Below are positions 15,197-16,599 of a stretch of 16,599 bases of DNA, piece after piece. The notes under the pieces were generated by a model, which saw only the letters and a program-made list of their open reading frames with translations, did not search any database and was not told where the DNA came from. Where the stretch lies: positions 1 to 16,599 of the forward strand of contig CAZXWJ010000076.1 in assembly GCA_964644375.1 (NCBI GenBank), written 5' to 3'. Source of the stretch: CAYNYM01 sp964644375. GTDB taxonomy: Bacteria; Desulfobacterota; DSM-4660; Desulfatiglandales; HGW-15. Numbering within the stretch: the first letter of the stretch is position 1; the number at the start of each line of letters is the position of its first letter. A program made the translations under genes and the position numbers.

Positions 15197-16266
15197 CCGG
15201 TGAGTGGCGTCTTTTTAAGAATACTGAAAGGTCTGTGTCCACCGCCCATGGCCTGGCGGTGGACGATACCCTTCCGCAGTCGGTAGAAAACCATCAATCC
15301 CCTCCCATTCTTCACCTCTATACCTTCATCCCCTCCGTAATTGTCGGTAAATATCAAGACATTGAGGCCGCCCTCAAGCTGGACCGTTGTCGTGCCCGGG
15401 GCATTGAATACAATCGCCGAAGCACGGGCGGGGGAACGGTCATCATGGGACCGAAGATCGTTGCACTGGGTCTCGGGATCAATGCCGATTACCCCGGGCT
15501 GGGCAACCGGGGGATGGGCGGCGTCTTCGAGACCATAGGAGGCGTCTTCACCAAGGCCCTTCAGCGCTTCGGCTTCCTCTCCCGCTTTGTCACCAAAAAC
15601 GACATGGAGGTGGAGGGGAAAAAGGTGGCAGGACTTTCGGCGTCGGCCGAAACCGGCAAAAGTCTGCTCTTTCATACCAGCCTCCTTGTGGATTTCGACA
15701 TTGAGTTGATGATCGATATCATGAACACGCCGCTCATCAAACTCTATGACAAGGGGTACAACTGTTTCAGCCAGCGCATGACCACGGTAAGACAGGAAGT
15801 CGGTCAAAACGACATCCGGGTGGAAGAGGTTATGGACGCCATTCAGGATGCCTTTGAAGAGGTATTCGGGATCCATTTCCGTGAAGACGAACCGGACGAA
15901 TGGGAACAGGCGCAAATTCGGGATTTCATAGAGAACCGATATACCCGCAAGGACTGGATTTTTTCCCACAAACACCCCAGGTCCCGCATGGGCATCGGCC
16001 GGTTGAAGACCAAAGGCGGGCTGCTTGAAATTTACCTGTCTCTGGCCGGGGGTTCCATCGAAAACGTGGTGATAACCGGGGATTTCTTCTCTACGACCGA
16101 AGATGTCAACTGTCTTGAAAAGGCGCTGAAATGGACCTCGGCTCGTCCTGAAAAAATTGAAGGGCACCTGTCCGAGGTCTGGCGGGACGAGATGATCTAC
16201 GGACTGGATGTCCCGACCCTGACCAAGGCCATCCTCATTGCCAAAGAGAACCAGGTCAGGCTTTAA
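15193..16266 (+). CDS. lplA: Lipoate-protein ligase A with C-terminal accessory domain
   Basis: This 357-residue ligase activates lipoate or octanoate with ATP and attaches it to a carrier lysine. The catalytic domain has the lipoate-binding loop RRSTGGGTV (75-83) and the adenylate-contacting K144 in EGKKVAGLSAS. The inter-domain DWIFSHKHP (254-261) leads to a C-terminal accessory domain from about 262 (GIGRLKTKGGLLEIYL ... VVITGDFF), so both halves (LplA and LplB type) are in one chain. Its ATG lies inside the last codons of the gcvH-like gene (ATGA overlap), indicating translational coupling and a matched enzyme-substrate pair. In genomes using the sLpl(AB) plus LipS1/LipS2 route the ligase has this two-domain form. 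Whether it prefers free lipoate or octanoate cannot be seen. It is followed by a gap of 124 bases with a hairpin, then a radical SAM gene. Confidence 0.94.
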   Translation: MTGEWRLFKNTERSVSTAHGLAVDDTLPQSVENHQSPPILHLYTFIPSVIVGKYQDIEAALKLDRCRARGIEYNRRSTGGGTVIMGPKIVALGLGINADYPGLGNRGMGGVFETIGGVFTKALQRFGFLSRFVTKNDMEVEGKKVAGLSASAETGKSLLFHTSLLVDFDIELMIDIMNTPLIKLYDKGYNCFSQRMTTVRQEVGQNDIRVEEVMDAIQDAFEEVFGIHFREDEPDEWEQAQIRDFIENRYTRKDWIFSHKHPRSRMGIGRLKTKGGLLEIYLSLAGGSIENVVITGDFFSTTEDVNCLEKALKWTSARPEKIEGHLSEVWRDEMIYGLDVPTLTKAILIAKENQVRL

Positions 16267-16320
16267 AAAGCCAAGAAGAATTCTAAAAACCTAGAGCTGA
16301 GGCCGGAGGCTTGGGCTTTT
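16266..16320 (+). terminator. Long imperfect hairpin between lplA and the radical SAM gene
   Basis: AAAAGC-CAAG (16266-16275) pairs with CTTG-G-GCTTTT (16310-16320) with one bulged G. The loop can fold further (CCT/AGG, GCC/GGC). It ends in TTTTGTTAT. It could be a partial terminator or attenuator that lowers expression of the downstream gene relative to the carrier and ligase, or an RNA-processing site. Confidence 0.4.
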
Positions 16321-16390
16321 GTTATCCAATCAGCCTCTTCAGGTTGGAAAAAATCTCCGCGTCTACCGTGCCCTTGTGGTGAGATATCAA

Positions 16391-16599
16391 ATGACGAAAA
16401 ACAACAAAAAAATCCAGAGTCCCGAGTATGCGAAAATGAGTCACGCCTCGGCCATATCCCTGGGCCTGATGCAGGGCAGGATGTACCGGGGCGCGGTCAA
16501 CAGATGTGTGAACCTCCTGGTTCATTACCCAGAGGGCTGTTCGGCCAATTGCGCCTACTGCGGTCTGGCCAAAAAACGGCCCGGGACCTACGAAGAAAA
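16391..16599 (+). CDS. Radical SAM protein, candidate LipS1/LipS2-type lipoyl synthase subunit (N-terminal part)
   Basis: The gene is cut by the right edge after about 69 codons. The translated start contains SHASAISLGLMQGRMYRGAV, then LLVHYPEGCSANCAYCGLAK. The radical SAM cluster motif is the CxxxCxxC of GCSANCAYC (three cysteines for a 4Fe-4S cluster that binds S-adenosylmethionine). The approach to the cluster is unlike canonical LipA, which has an extra N-terminal CxxxxCxxxxxC, absent here; it resembles the radical SAM proteins encoded beside GcvH-like and lipoate-ligase genes. From that context I infer sulfur insertion into octanoyl groups on the neighbouring carrier; which of the two subunits it is cannot be decided. 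The start ATG at 16391 has GGTGAG about 7 bases upstream. Confidence 0.75.
   Translation, partial: MTKNNKKIQSPEYAKMSHASAISLGLMQGRMYRGAVNRCVNLLVHYPEGCSANCAYCGLAKKRPGTYEE

Noticed and set aside
15049..16167. 372-residue minus-strand ORF over the lipoate ligase
   Set aside because: It lies antisense to an unmistakable ligase with all its motifs; it reflects codon bias rather than a gene.
16322..16525. 67-residue minus-strand ORF at the right edge
   Set aside because: It overlaps the radical SAM start in antisense and has no domain or ribosome site.

Overview
The window looks like chromosomal DNA of an anaerobic deltaproteobacterium (Desulfobacterota, in the range of sulfate reducers and syntrophs). 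This is inferred from gene content and sequence style: a HesB/IscA-like protein whose frame continues through an in-frame TGA that reads as selenocysteine, a GcvH-like protein / two-domain lipoate ligase / radical SAM cluster, and moderately GC-rich housekeeping genes. No phage, transposase, CRISPR array, rRNA or tRNA was found.

Positions 1-11057 are transcribed leftward. From upstream to downstream they hold a GNAT acetyltransferase, uvrC, a membrane-anchored M23 (LytM-type) peptidase, secA, argJ, a decayed C-terminal piece of a phosphomannomutase/phosphoglucomutase gene, rdgB, a repeat-bearing spacer, the selenocysteine HesB-like gene with its own promoter region, SECIS-like hairpin and strong terminator, a YggS-family PLP-homeostasis gene, and a TtcA-like tRNA thiolase that runs off the left edge. 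These are mostly independent housekeeping functions: DNA repair, secretion, arginine synthesis, nucleotide sanitation, PLP buffering and tRNA sulfur modification.

From about 11232 the genes run rightward: a ChaN-like lipoprotein, a zinc-ribbon Nudix hydrolase and a histidinol-dehydrogenase-family protein. The last has an altered motif at the expected NAD site. A roughly 540-base gap follows, with a weak terminator and a well-spaced promoter.

The right end (14750-16599) is the most interesting part. A GcvH-like lipoyl carrier with an unusual lipoylation site overlaps by 4 bases a lipoate-protein ligase that carries the C-terminal accessory domain. After a hairpin-bearing gap comes the start of a radical SAM protein with a CxxxCxxC cluster. 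This is the layout expected of the non-LipA lipoate assembly route (sLpl(AB) plus LipS1/LipS2 acting on a GcvH/LbpA-type carrier). The partner radical SAM gene would lie just beyond the window.

The two highlights are the selenoprotein gene, which simple gene calling would truncate, and this lipoate-assembly cluster. Both belong to families already known in outline; what may be new is the variant carrier site and the regulation.
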